A stretch of 6,320 nt of DNA from an uncultured Acetatifactor sp. (GCA_910584435.1 CAJUAP010000102.1:1-6320); one strand, 5' to 3'. Shown: positions 1 to 6,013, counted from the stretch's first letter. Translations and numbers: made by a program. The notes: generated from the sequence alone by a model not told the origin.

Positions 1-102
1 TCTTTGGGGGGCGAAGCCCACCTCTTTGGGGGGCGAAGCCCACCTCTTTGGGGGGCGAAGCCCACCTCTTTGGGGGGGGCGAAGCCCACCTCTTTGGGGG
101 GC
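1..102. repeat. G-rich 22-bp tandem repeat, about 4.5 copies
   Basis: Three identical 22-bp units (1-22, 23-44, 45-66) are followed by a 24-bp copy (67-90), which has eight instead of six G in its G-run, and by a half copy (91-102) that breaks off into unrelated sequence. Each unit starts TCTTTGGGGGGC and ends GAAGCCCACC. Within it GGGC-GAA-GCCC forms a hairpin. On the minus strand the stem extends to seven pairs with one mismatch around a TTC triloop. The array probably continues left of the window. The difference in G-run length fits replication slippage. No gene is associated with it. Confidence 0.95.
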
Positions 103-103
103 A

Positions 104-261
104 CAAACAATCCATGAGAAAGGTTATTGTTCTATGTGTACAGGAAAACAAAAACCGCTGTCCTGCCAGTTCCCTGGCCAAACAGCGGCTAACCTGCAAT
201 ATTCCTTTCCTGCAACCTGCTCTTTCACACTTCCCGTCATGCCGACGCAAACAATACATGA
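104..261. repeat. Pair of 14-bp near-identical direct repeats
   Basis: CAAACAATCCATGA at 104-117 and CAAACAATACATGA at 248-261 match at 13 of 14 positions in the same orientation, 144 bp apart. The first begins two bases after the 22-bp array breaks off. The second runs straight into the hairpin cluster at 262-359. The segment between them contains the minus-strand terminator. They may mark the edges of a duplicated or inserted element, but no transposase or terminal inverted repeat is seen, so their meaning is open. Confidence 0.5.
145..188 (-). terminator. Minus-strand intrinsic terminator
   Basis: Read on the minus strand, CCGCTGT (188-182) pairs perfectly with ACAGCGG (161-155). An inner stem pairs TGGCCAGG-type sequence with CTGGCA, with one bulged base. 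The stem is followed directly by TTTTTGTTTT (154-145). A stem of about 13 pairs plus a U-tract is the classical Rho-independent form. It cannot work on the plus strand, where no T-run follows. The nearest annotated minus-strand gene ends 630 bases upstream, so the terminator may instead close a separate minus-strand transcript. Confidence 0.7.
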
Positions 262-359
262 ACTTGGTGCAAGTCCGGGAAGAATGCTTTTGCATTCTTC
301 CCAGAATGACTTAGATTTTCTTAGGCCGGGTACTTTCCGACCTTAGAAAATCTTCATTC
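262..359. other. Cluster of three adjacent hairpins (possible structured RNA)
   Basis: Three stem-loops lie almost end to end. The first is ACTTG-GTG-CAAGT (262-274). The second is a perfect 11-bp stem GGGAAGAATGC / GCATTCTTCCC with a TTTT loop (277-302). The third is a long hairpin (304-359) with outer stem GAATGA/TCATTC, a three-base CTT bulge, then AGATTTTCTTAGG pairing with CCTTAGAAAATCT (one mismatch) and a short CGG/CCG inner helix. The strand of transcription is not fixed by the fold. On the minus strand a terminator follows about 75 bases later. The cluster could be a structured RNA, a palindromic mobile repeat or an mRNA-stabilising element. No known RNA family was recognised. Confidence 0.6.
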
Positions 360-772
360 CGTTCACACTTACATTTGAGGCATCCTCATCCTGCTCTTCC
401 ATGCTGAAGGCAAATTCGGCACAGCCCCCTTCTCAAAATATATTCCTGGAAGGCCGGATATCTTTTGATGCCCAATTGCCTTGAAAGCATGGGAAGCATG
501 CTCTCATAATATCAAAAACTATAGAAGTGTATTTAATGATAAAGGTTCCAGAAACAGCAATACTCCTGTTCAGCACACAAACAAGCCCCGGCAAAGGGAA
601 GCACATTCCACAATCAAATTCCTATCCGGCTTCTGCCTGCTTAACACAAGATTATCTCCGCATTTCTGCCTCTTTACCTGCATACACTTCAAAGTGCATT
701 CCTTTCATCAATCAATCTTCTGCTCCCTCCGGAACAAATCCCTTCTTATTCCCCGGAAGAGGACACGCGTTT
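360..772. other. Gene-free stretch
   Basis: No open frame here has a good start, a ribosome binding site or a recognisable protein. The plus-strand frame through 481-873 translates to a Ser/Cys/Phe-rich product with no family signature, and it runs antisense into the end of the lipoprotein gene. On the minus strand a GGAGGGAG-like site near 725 is followed by only very short frames (8 and 18 codons). If the minus-strand promoter at 773-781 is active, this stretch would be the body of its transcript. Confidence 0.5.
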
Positions 773-781
773 ATTATATCA
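773..781 (-). promoter_or_regulatory. Minus-strand extended -10 promoter element
   Basis: On the minus strand, positions 781-773 read TGATATAAT, a perfect extended -10 (TGnTATAAT). At 17-bp spacing the -35 position reads TTGCAT (801-796), which matches TTGACA at only three positions, as is often tolerated with an extended -10. It lies downstream of the lipoprotein stop codon and points away from it, into the gene-free stretch. Transcription would begin near 766 and could run to the terminator at 188-145, giving an RNA of about 620 bases. This is predicted from sequence only. Confidence 0.45.
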
Positions 782-821
782 GACACAGCGAGAGAATGCA
801 ACTGTTTTTGTTGATGCAGCC

Positions 822-1247
822 TTATTCAAAAGTCACAGTCTGTTCCAGGAATTCCGTCTTAATCACAATATAAGGATAAGAGGGCGTTTTGCTTCCCTTC
901 TCGGAGGCATCCGGCCCTAAGAGATCGGTACTGACACAGATATTGGCATCCGTCAGATACAGTTCATTTACCGCTATGCTGTAACCCCCCGTCTCCTGTT
1001 CGCCGTAACCGATACATATGTACAAATTCACATTATCCGTATAAGTAATCTGAAAAGGCGCTTTCTTCTTCTCTTCAATGATGGTTTTTAACTGCTCCGG
1101 TATCATCTCCTCTCCAAGCACCGTAAATTCCAGATCCCGCAGCTTGATTTTTTCTTCACTGAGTAAAGTACAACCGGTGAGAGACAATACGCAGGCAAGT
1201 AAAATTCCGCATAAACAGGCTCTGACAGCTATTCGTATTTTTTTCAA
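822..1247 (-). CDS. Small lipoprotein, PrcB C-terminal-domain type
   Basis: A predicted membrane-anchored lipoprotein of 141 residues from the TTG start chosen here. The N-terminus is a lipoprotein signal peptide: a KK-IR charged start, a hydrophobic core and the lipobox L-T-G-C, with lipidation expected at Cys26. The mature part carries the motif pattern of the PrcB C-terminal family (PF14343): YGEQETGGYSI at about residues 81-91, a following ELYL strand, and a closing PSYPYIVIKT (122-131). In Treponema PrcB is an accessory subunit of a surface protease complex. In Clostridia such single-domain lipoproteins have no established role. The TTG at 1247 is preferred over the in-frame ATG at 1265 because GAGAGG lies seven bases before the TTG, while nothing like a ribosome site precedes the ATG. 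The ATG start would add six residues (147 aa). It is transcribed divergently from the acyltransferase gene. Family call from memory of motifs; the function is not known. Confidence 0.85.
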   Translation of the reverse strand: MKKIRIAVRACLCGILLACVLSLTGCTLLSEEKIKLRDLEFTVLGEEMIPEQLKTIIEEKKKAPFQITYTDNVNLYICIGYGEQETGGYSIAVNELYLTDANICVSTDLLGPDASEKGSKTPSYPYIVIKTEFLEQTVTFE

Positions 1248-1254
1248 TGGGTAA

Positions 1255-1260
1255 CCTCTC
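1255..1260 (-). promoter_or_regulatory. Ribosome binding site deciding the TTG start
   Basis: GAGAGG on the minus strand (1260-1255) sits seven bases before TTG at 1247-1245. This spacing is ideal. The upstream ATG (1265) lies before this site and so cannot use it, which makes the TTG the likelier start of the lipoprotein. Confidence 0.6.
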
Positions 1261-1287
1261 TTCATATTTACTGTTTATTTTATTCTA

Positions 1288-1316
1288 TGTACAGCTTCCG
1301 TTTTCTATGCTAAAAT
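1288..1316 (+). promoter_or_regulatory. Predicted promoter of the acyltransferase gene
   Basis: TGTACA (1288-1293, four of six matches to TTGACA) lies 17 bp before TAAAAT (1311-1316). The bases TGC directly before TAAAAT make an extended -10. Transcription would start near 1322, leaving a leader of about 40 bases before the ATG at 1363. It occupies the short gap between the divergent lipoprotein and acyltransferase genes. No comparably good promoter for the lipoprotein was found in the same gap. Confidence 0.5.
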
Positions 1317-1362
1317 ATGGATGTGAAACTACCTATACTCAATGAAAAGGATGTGCTACACT

Positions 1363-2103
1363 ATGATTCGTCTGATTTTAGCAGTAACTTATTTATTCTT
1401 ATTCCTCATTCTGGGAATCCCGGTGCTTTTGGCGGAATGGCTGATAGGGAAGCGCAATCCCGGCCTGAAGGCCCGAAGCTCGAAGGCTGTTGTAAGCTGG
1501 GGCTTCCGCTGTATTGCAGTCTTTACCGGCACCAAGGTTATCGTCCGGGGAAGGGAAAATATTCCTATAGACACTGCAGCTTTGTTTGTGGGCAACCACC
1601 GCAGCTACTTTGATATTGTGCTCACCTGCCCTGTGTTTCCAAACGTGACAGGGTATGTAGCCAAAGCCGAGATGCGCAAGTGGCCCCTGTTAAGCAGCTG
1701 GATGAGGAATATCCACTGCCTCTTTCTGGACAGGGATAATATCAAAGAAGGATTAAAAACCATTCTCACCGGCGTGGAAGAGGTAAAAAGCGGAACATCC
1801 ATCTGCATTTTCCCGGAAGGCACTCGCAACAAAGTAAACGATACCTTCCTGCCCTTTCATGAAGGCAGTTTCAAAATTGCAGAAAAAGGCGGCGTCCCCG
1901 TGATTCCCATGACCATTATAAATTCCGCAGCAGTTTTTGAAGATCACCTGCCATGGATCAGGAAAACCACTGTGGTTATCGACTTTGGCGAACCTATTTA
2001 TCTGAAGGAGCTCGACAAAAGCGTCAGGAAGAATCTGGGTACTTATGTCAGCGGTGTCATATCAGAGCGGTACTTTCAGTTAAAGGAAGAGTTTAATCTG
2101 TAA
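1363..2103 (+). CDS. plsC: 1-acyl-sn-glycerol-3-phosphate acyltransferase (PlsC family)
   Basis: Transfers an acyl chain to the sn-2 position of lysophosphatidic acid, making phosphatidic acid, the precursor of membrane phospholipids. The 246-residue protein has one N-terminal hydrophobic helix (about 2-24) that anchors it to the membrane, then a complete acyltransferase domain. The block I catalytic motif is NHRSYFD, with His79 and Asp84 in the HX4D arrangement. Block II is the KAEM...FLDRDN region (about 102-126). Block III is FPEGTRN (150-156) and block IV VPVIPM (178-183). Length is normal for the family. The ATG at 1363 is chosen because AAAAGGA (1345-1351) precedes it by 11 bases and the product begins MIRLILAV, the expected N-terminus. 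An in-frame ATG at 1342 would add seven residues but has no ribosome site. The next gene is co-oriented with no terminator between. Family certain; the exact acyl donor and substrate cannot be told from sequence. Confidence 0.93.
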   Translation: MIRLILAVTYLFLFLILGIPVLLAEWLIGKRNPGLKARSSKAVVSWGFRCIAVFTGTKVIVRGRENIPIDTAALFVGNHRSYFDIVLTCPVFPNVTGYVAKAEMRKWPLLSSWMRNIHCLFLDRDNIKEGLKTILTGVEEVKSGTSICIFPEGTRNKVNDTFLPFHEGSFKIAEKGGVPVIPMTIINSAAVFEDHLPWIRKTTVVIDFGEPIYLKELDKSVRKNLGTYVSGVISERYFQLKEEFNL

Positions 2104-2110
2104 ACGGGCG

Positions 2111-2142
2111 GTAACAGTTCGGACAGACCACGGAACTGTTAC
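2111..2142. repeat. Perfect 10-bp inverted repeat after plsC
   Basis: GTAACAGTTC (2111-2120) and GAACTGTTAC (2133-2142) are exact reverse complements around a 12-base loop, beginning seven bases after the plsC stop. No T-run follows on either strand, so this is not a standard intrinsic terminator. It could stabilise the plsC end of a shared transcript, bind a regulator, or be a dispersed palindromic repeat. The 9-mer GCGGTAACA that opens it occurs again just after the heparinase stop (4279-4287). Confidence 0.75.
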
Positions 2143-2192
2143 GTGAATGCACAACCCTGGCATACTCATCACATGATCACGGCACAAAGCCT

Positions 2193-2197
2193 GGGAG
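2193..2197 (+). promoter_or_regulatory. Ribosome binding site deciding the heparinase start
   Basis: GGGAG (2193-2197) stands eight bases before ATG at 2206. The in-frame GTG at 2143 and ATG at 2173 lack any comparable site, and the GTG abuts the inverted repeat. The 689-codon product from 2206 is therefore preferred to the 710-codon frame. Confidence 0.75.
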
Positions 2198-2205
2198 AAA
2201 ATATT

Positions 2206-4275
2206 ATGACATTTCAAAAGAATACAGAACAAAAAGAGAAAAAACCATTCCCCATGCTTTTTCTGGAAGCAGCAGAGACATTTTTATCCGGCGGCATGCC
2301 GCTGCAGCCCTTCCGCCCCTTTCCCACAGCTTCACATCGGGAAGCATATGACAGCCTCCCTTCCTGGCTGAAACATAAAGTAATTTCCATGGGTGAACAA
2401 TATCTGGGATATTCCTATCCCCCCATCCATGCAACGGACTTTATGGCCTTCGGCCGCACCGGAAACCGGGTGACATACGAAGATATTTACTTTGCCAGAC
2501 GGTATGCCCTGAACTCCCTTGTGGCTGCGGAATGTGTGGAATACCGGGGAAGGTTCCTGGATGACATCATAAACGGTATTTTTGTCCTCTGCGAGGAAAG
2601 CGCCTGGCAGCTTCCGCCCCACAATTCCTATGACCGCAGTGAGAAACAATGCATCCTTCCTGACAGCACCCGGCCCGTACTGGATTTATTTGCCTGCGAA
2701 ACAGGTGCGGAACTTGCCTGCATTTCTTATCTGCTGGCAGAACGGCTCAATACAGTCAGCCCCTTTATTTTAAAAAGAATTGATTGCGAGCTGAAACGGC
2801 GTATTATCACCCCGTACTTAAAGAAGCATTTCTGGTGGATGGGCCGGGGCATGGAGCCCATGTGCAATTGGACGCCCTGGTGCACCCAGAATGTGCTTCT
2901 CACTTTCTTCCTCTCCGCCGAGGCACAGAAGACGGCACAGGACAGTCCTGAGCCGTCCCGGCTCGGCACATCAGCTGCACAGAGCGGTCCTGAACCGTCC
3001 CGGCTCGGCACATCAGCTGCACAGAGCTGTTCTGAACCGTCCCGGCTCGGCACATCAGCTGCACAGAGCGGTCCGAAACACCCCGGAGACAATGCCATAT
3101 GTTCCCTTGCCGCTGTGATACATTCACAAAGCGACACGGGACGGGCAATCCTTCAAAAAGCTGCGGAAAGCTGTGATTACTTCCTGAAGGATTACGGTGA
3201 AGACGGCTGCTGCGATGAAGGGGCCCAGTACTACCGTCATGCCGGGCTCTGCCTTGACGGAGCGGCAAATGTACTGAACCAGGTGACAGGAGGCGCTTTC
3301 GACGGCCTTATGCAATGTACAAAGGTAAAAAATATTGCCTCCTATATCTTCCACGTACATGTAAGCGGAAAATACTACTTTAATTTTGCAGACTGTTCTC
3401 CCATTGCAGGACGGGCCGGGGTAAGAGAATACCTTTTCGGCAAACACACAAAACAGCCTGTACTGATGCAGTTTGCCGCAGAAGATTTCCGGGCGTCAAA
3501 AGATATGCTGTTTGCGGACGAATCCCATCAGCTGAATCTGTTTTACCGGCTGCAGGCCATGTTCTGCTGCGAAGAAATTTCCGCCTATGATATGCCGATT
3601 TCCGGGACGGAACAGGATATCTATTATCCCAGCGCGGGACTGTTCCTGACACGAAATGAGGTGTTCAGCCTGGCCGTCAAAGCCGGTGATAACAATGACA
3701 GCCACAATCATAATGACGTTGGAAGCCTGATACTATATAAAAACGGCCGCCCCATTCTGGTAGATATCGGCGTGGAAAGCTACACGCAGAAGACCTTCTC
3801 CGCCGACAGATACAGCCTGTGGACTTTGCAATCCGGCTACCACAACCTTCCTGCCATAGAGGGCATGGATCAACAGGCCGGCGCCGACTATTGCGCTGCA
3901 CAGGTTGTTACCTCCATGAACCAAAACGGCAGTTCTTCCATTTCCATGGAGATTTCAGGCGCCTATCCGCTCCCTGCCCGGACCTGCTCCTATCACAGAA
4001 GCGTTGTTCTGGATAAAACTGCCGACTGCATTACTTTAATTGACCGCACTGACAGCCGGAATGTGATACTGAATTTTATCACTTATGAAGAACCTTGTGT
4101 CACAGGAAATACCATACAGGTCGGCAGCGCCGGACTCACCTTTTCCGGGGCATCCCTGGCAGCAGTGGAAACGCTTCCCATCACTGACCAGCGGCTCCGG
4201 GTTGCATGGGATCATGATTTGTACCGCATCCGTCTGCAAATGGAAGGCTCTGAATTCCAAATGCGGATTGTGTGA
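2206..4275 (+). CDS. Heparinase II/III-family protein (polysaccharide lyase-like)
   Basis: A 689-residue protein of the heparinase II/III family, whose members cleave uronic-acid-containing polysaccharides by beta-elimination. No signal peptide or membrane segment is seen, so it should act in the cytoplasm on imported oligosaccharides or glycoconjugates; the substrate cannot be inferred. The N-terminal part (about 10-380) is the helical alpha/alpha toroid, with NWTPWC at 221-226 and DEGAQYYRHAG at about 337-347, where Tyr342, Tyr343 and His345 are catalytic candidates. The C-terminal beta-sandwich (PF07940 type) contains NDSHNHNDVGS with His500, His502 and Asp504, then a DIGVESY segment and the W-x-x-Q-S-x-x-H-N stretch near 539-547. 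The family core is complete. The odd feature is residues 247-288, three copies of a 14-residue Pro/Ser/Ala-rich repeat encoded by a 42-bp minisatellite, inserted between NWTPWC and DEGAQYY. It probably sits in a surface loop, since the frame and both flanking motifs are intact. Probably co-transcribed with plsC. Confidence 0.88.
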   Translation: MTFQKNTEQKEKKPFPMLFLEAAETFLSGGMPLQPFRPFPTASHREAYDSLPSWLKHKVISMGEQYLGYSYPPIHATDFMAFGRTGNRVTYEDIYFARRYALNSLVAAECVEYRGRFLDDIINGIFVLCEESAWQLPPHNSYDRSEKQCILPDSTRPVLDLFACETGAELACISYLLAERLNTVSPFILKRIDCELKRRIITPYLKKHFWWMGRGMEPMCNWTPWCTQNVLLTFFLSAEAQKTAQDSPEPSRLGTSAAQSGPEPSRLGTSAAQSCSEPSRLGTSAAQSGPKHPGDNAICSLAAVIHSQSDTGRAILQKAAESCDYFLKDYGEDGCCDEGAQYYRHAGLCLDGAANVLNQVTGGAFDGLMQCTKVKNIASYIFHVHVSGKYYFNFADCSPIAGRAGVREYLFGKHTKQPVLMQFAAEDFRASKDMLFADESHQLNLFYRLQAMFCCEEISAYDMPISGTEQDIYYPSAGLFLTRNEVFSLAVKAGDNNDSHNHNDVGSLILYKNGRPILVDIGVESYTQKTFSADRYSLWTLQSGYHNLPAIEGMDQQAGADYCAAQVVTSMNQNGSSSISMEISGAYPLPARTCSYHRSVVLDKTADCITLIDRTDSRNVILNFITYEEPCVTGNTIQVGSAGLTFSGASLAAVETLPITDQRLRVAWDHDLYRIRLQMEGSEFQMRIV
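2944..3069 (+). repeat. In-frame 42-bp minisatellite inside the heparinase gene
   Basis: Three 42-bp units lie at 2944-2985, 2986-3027 and 3028-3069, differing at only a few positions near their start. A broken fourth copy (GGTCCGAAACAC) follows. Each encodes 14 residues of the form xPEPSRLGTSAAQS; the third begins CSEPSRLG. As 42 is a multiple of three, copy number can change without breaking the frame. Copy 1 also has an internal inverted repeat, GAGCCG-TCC-CGGCTC. The peptide is low in hydrophobic residues and probably disordered. The near-identity of the copies points to recent expansion or ongoing gene conversion. Confidence 0.95.
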
Positions 4276-4321
4276 AAAGCGGTAACACACGATTCGAGCC
4301 TGAAAGCAGACATTTAGTAAA

Positions 4322-4571
4322 TTGTCAGAAGACTGCGGTGATGGCATATTTGTCAGGGGACCGCAGTGATGGCATATTGTCAGAAAGCTGCAATGATGGC
4401 ATATTTGTCAGAAGGCTGCAGTGATGGCATATTTGTCAGAGGGCTGCGGTGATGGCATATTTGTCAGGGAGACTGCAGTGATGGCATATTTGTCAGAAGG
4501 CTGCAGTGATCGCATATTTGTCAGAAGACTGCGGTGATGGCATATTGTCAAAAAGCTGCAATGATGACTTA
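4322..4571. repeat. Array of about nine 28-bp imperfect repeats with promoter-like layout
   Basis: Units start at 4322, 4350, 4377, 4405, 4433, 4461, 4490, 4518 and 4545. Lengths are 28 bp, with 27 bp for units 2 and 8, 29 bp for unit 6, and a degenerate last unit. Each begins TTGTCAG, has a variable purine-rich middle (GAAGGCTGCAGTG-like), and ends GATGGCATAT. In units 1-8, TTGTCA is followed after 17 bp (18 in unit 6) by CATATT, resembling a -35/-10 pair (five of six and four of six matches). Units 1 and 2 also form an 8-bp inverted repeat, ACTGCGGT (4332-4339) with ACCGCAGT (4360-4367). There are no unique spacers, so this is not a CRISPR. The period is not a multiple of three, which argues against coding. 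The array fills the gap between the heparinase and the membrane-protein gene. Confidence 0.93.
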
Positions 4572-4589
4572 TCAGACAGGTTTAAGGAT

Positions 4590-4607
4590 TATACTATAGG
4601 AAAGAGG
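4590..4607 (+). promoter_or_regulatory. Possible -10 box and ribosome binding site of the membrane-protein gene
   Basis: TATACT (4590-4595) resembles a -10 box, but the -35 position (ACTTAT or GACTTA) is poor. If it were used, the message would be nearly leaderless or have a very short leader. AAAGAGG (4601-4607) is the ribosome site, two bases before the ATG at 4610 and five before the ATG at 4613. The second ATG has the more usual spacing. AGGA at 4598-4601 could serve the first. Transcription from the promoter-like repeats upstream is an alternative. Confidence 0.35.
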
Positions 4608-4609
4608 AA

Positions 4610-5941
4610 ATGATGGAATACACACATATCAACTTGGTTTGGCTATTTTTTATCTATTCATTTGCAGGCTGGTGTATTGAGGTATGCTACTCCGCCGTCT
4701 GCCGCAGAAAATTTGTGAACAGAGGTTTTGTGAACAGCCCTCTCTGCCCCATTTATGGGGTGGCATCCACCCTTTTTGCCATATTCCTGCCGGAACTGAC
4801 AGCAAATCCGTTCTTCCTGTTTTTAGGCGGTCTGCTGCTGGCGACCATACTGGAATACACCACCGGCATGATTATGGAACGGATTTTCAAGAAGAAATTA
4901 TGGGATTACTCACAGATAAAATATAACCTTAACGGCTATGTATGTGTGCGCTATGCCCTGCTCTGGGGTGTGCTGGCACTGGCAACCATGCTGTTCGTCA
5001 ATCCCCTTTTGTGCGATTTGCTCTCCATGATTCCCCGGCCGGTTACCTTGATCATCCAGTGGGCGCTTTCCGCTCTGCTGCTTCTTGATTTTATCACCAC
5101 CTCCATGGCCATCCTTGGGATGAAAATTACTGCCAGACGGCTCTCACAGTTATCGGAAGGCATGCAGCAGACTTCAAAAATATTGGAAAACAAGCTGACA
5201 ATTGCCATACGGAAGCGTATGCAGAAATCCTTTCCCTCCATTGCCGGAGACGTCATTATGGCGGAAGCCGCCCCCACGAAACCGGAAGCAAAAGTATTTG
5301 CCCAGGGATGCAGCTTCTACAAACTGGTATCCCTGTTCTTCATCGGTGCCTTCCTCGGAGACATCACGGAGACCATCTTCTGCTATGCCACCACCGGTAT
5401 TCTTATGAGCCGCAGCAGTGTGGTATATGGCCCCTTCAGCATTGTCTGGGGATTGGGCTGTGCGCTTTTGACCCTTTTCCTATACCGTTACCGCCACAAA
5501 AGCGACCGCTACATTTTCGCGGCAGGGACTCTGCTGGGGGGTGTCTATGAGTACGTCTGCAGCGTATTCACCGAACTGGTCTTCGGAACCGTATTCTGGG
5601 ATTACAGCGGCTTTGCCTTTAACCTGGGAGGACGTATCAATCTGCTCTACTGCTTCTTCTGGGGTATTGCTGCTGTGGTATGGTTAAAATTAATCTATCC
5701 TGTTCTGTCTCGTCTGGTGGAGAAGCTTCCCTTCCGAGCAGGTAAAATCCTATGCAATTGCATGATTGTATTTATGATCATCAACATGATACTCTCATCC
5801 CTTGCACTGGCCCGGTATACGGAACGCAGCACCACTCCCGGAGGCGCTCCGGCTGAAACTGCCATGGAAGCATTCCTGGATAACCGATTTCCCAATGAAC
5901 GGATGGAGCGGATATATCCGAACGCTGTCATTGTAGAATAA
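4610..5941 (+). CDS. Duplicated CmpB-type (putative ABC transporter type IV) membrane protein
   Basis: An integral membrane protein of 443 residues with two tandem domains of the family called putative ABC-transporter type IV or CmpB-like (PF06541). Domain 1 spans about residues 9-170 and domain 2 about 236-401, joined by a basic cytoplasmic-looking linker (171-235). Each has about five hydrophobic segments. The duplication shows in matching motifs: LEYTTGMIMERIF then LWDYS and NLNGY (81-110) in domain 1, and YEYVCSVFTELVF then FWDYS and NLGGR (313-342) in domain 2. Both keep the EY, E, WDYS, NL-G and WG positions. The hydrophilic C-terminal tail ends FLDNRFPNERMERIYPNAV. The transported substrate and even a transport role are not established for this family. 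No ATPase or binding-protein gene is nearby, so calling it a transporter is uncertain. ATG at 4610 or 4613 may start it; both give the same protein but for one Met. Confidence 0.88.
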   Translation: MMEYTHINLVWLFFIYSFAGWCIEVCYSAVCRRKFVNRGFVNSPLCPIYGVASTLFAIFLPELTANPFFLFLGGLLLATILEYTTGMIMERIFKKKLWDYSQIKYNLNGYVCVRYALLWGVLALATMLFVNPLLCDLLSMIPRPVTLIIQWALSALLLLDFITTSMAILGMKITARRLSQLSEGMQQTSKILENKLTIAIRKRMQKSFPSIAGDVIMAEAAPTKPEAKVFAQGCSFYKLVSLFFIGAFLGDITETIFCYATTGILMSRSSVVYGPFSIVWGLGCALLTLFLYRYRHKSDRYIFAAGTLLGGVYEYVCSVFTELVFGTVFWDYSGFAFNLGGRINLLYCFFWGIAAVVWLKLIYPVLSRLVEKLPFRAGKILCNCMIVFMIINMILSSLALARYTERSTTPGGAPAETAMEAFLDNRFPNERMERIYPNAVIVE

Positions 5942-6013
5942 CAAGCTAAAAATTATTTAATAGATTTTATAATTCCTTAAGTTCAAAGTCAAACTTTAGA
6001 CACAATTTTCAGT

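Noticed and set aside
26..346. Open frames over the left repeat array giving SPPLWGGR-type repeats
   Set aside because: They arise because the 22-bp unit has no stop in the frames used. No ribosome site precedes them, and downstream they cross the terminator and hairpins with no protein-like composition.
481..873. Plus-strand frame of 130 codons in the gene-free stretch
   Set aside because: No good start or ribosome site, no family motif, and it overlaps the end of the lipoprotein gene in antisense.
1266..1320. Promoter for the divergent lipoprotein gene
   Set aside because: TAGAAT and TAAAAT occur on the minus strand but no -35 box stands at usable spacing, so no site could be chosen with confidence.
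2111..2142. Intrinsic terminator between plsC and the heparinase gene
   Set aside because: The stem is perfect but has no T-run on either strand and a 12-base loop.
2727..3137. Minus-strand frames with CAADVPSRDGS-type repeats inside the heparinase gene
   Set aside because: They are antisense readings of the 42-bp repeat. The plus frame is fully supported by family motifs on both sides.
4322..4571. CRISPR array
   Set aside because: Units follow each other directly with no unique spacers, the units vary, and no cas gene is present.
5951..5974. Terminator just after the membrane-protein gene
   Set aside because: Only AATTAT/ATAATT pair, an all-AT six-base stem with a 12-base loop, too weak to terminate. 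The strong hairpin at 6144-6181 is the likelier end.
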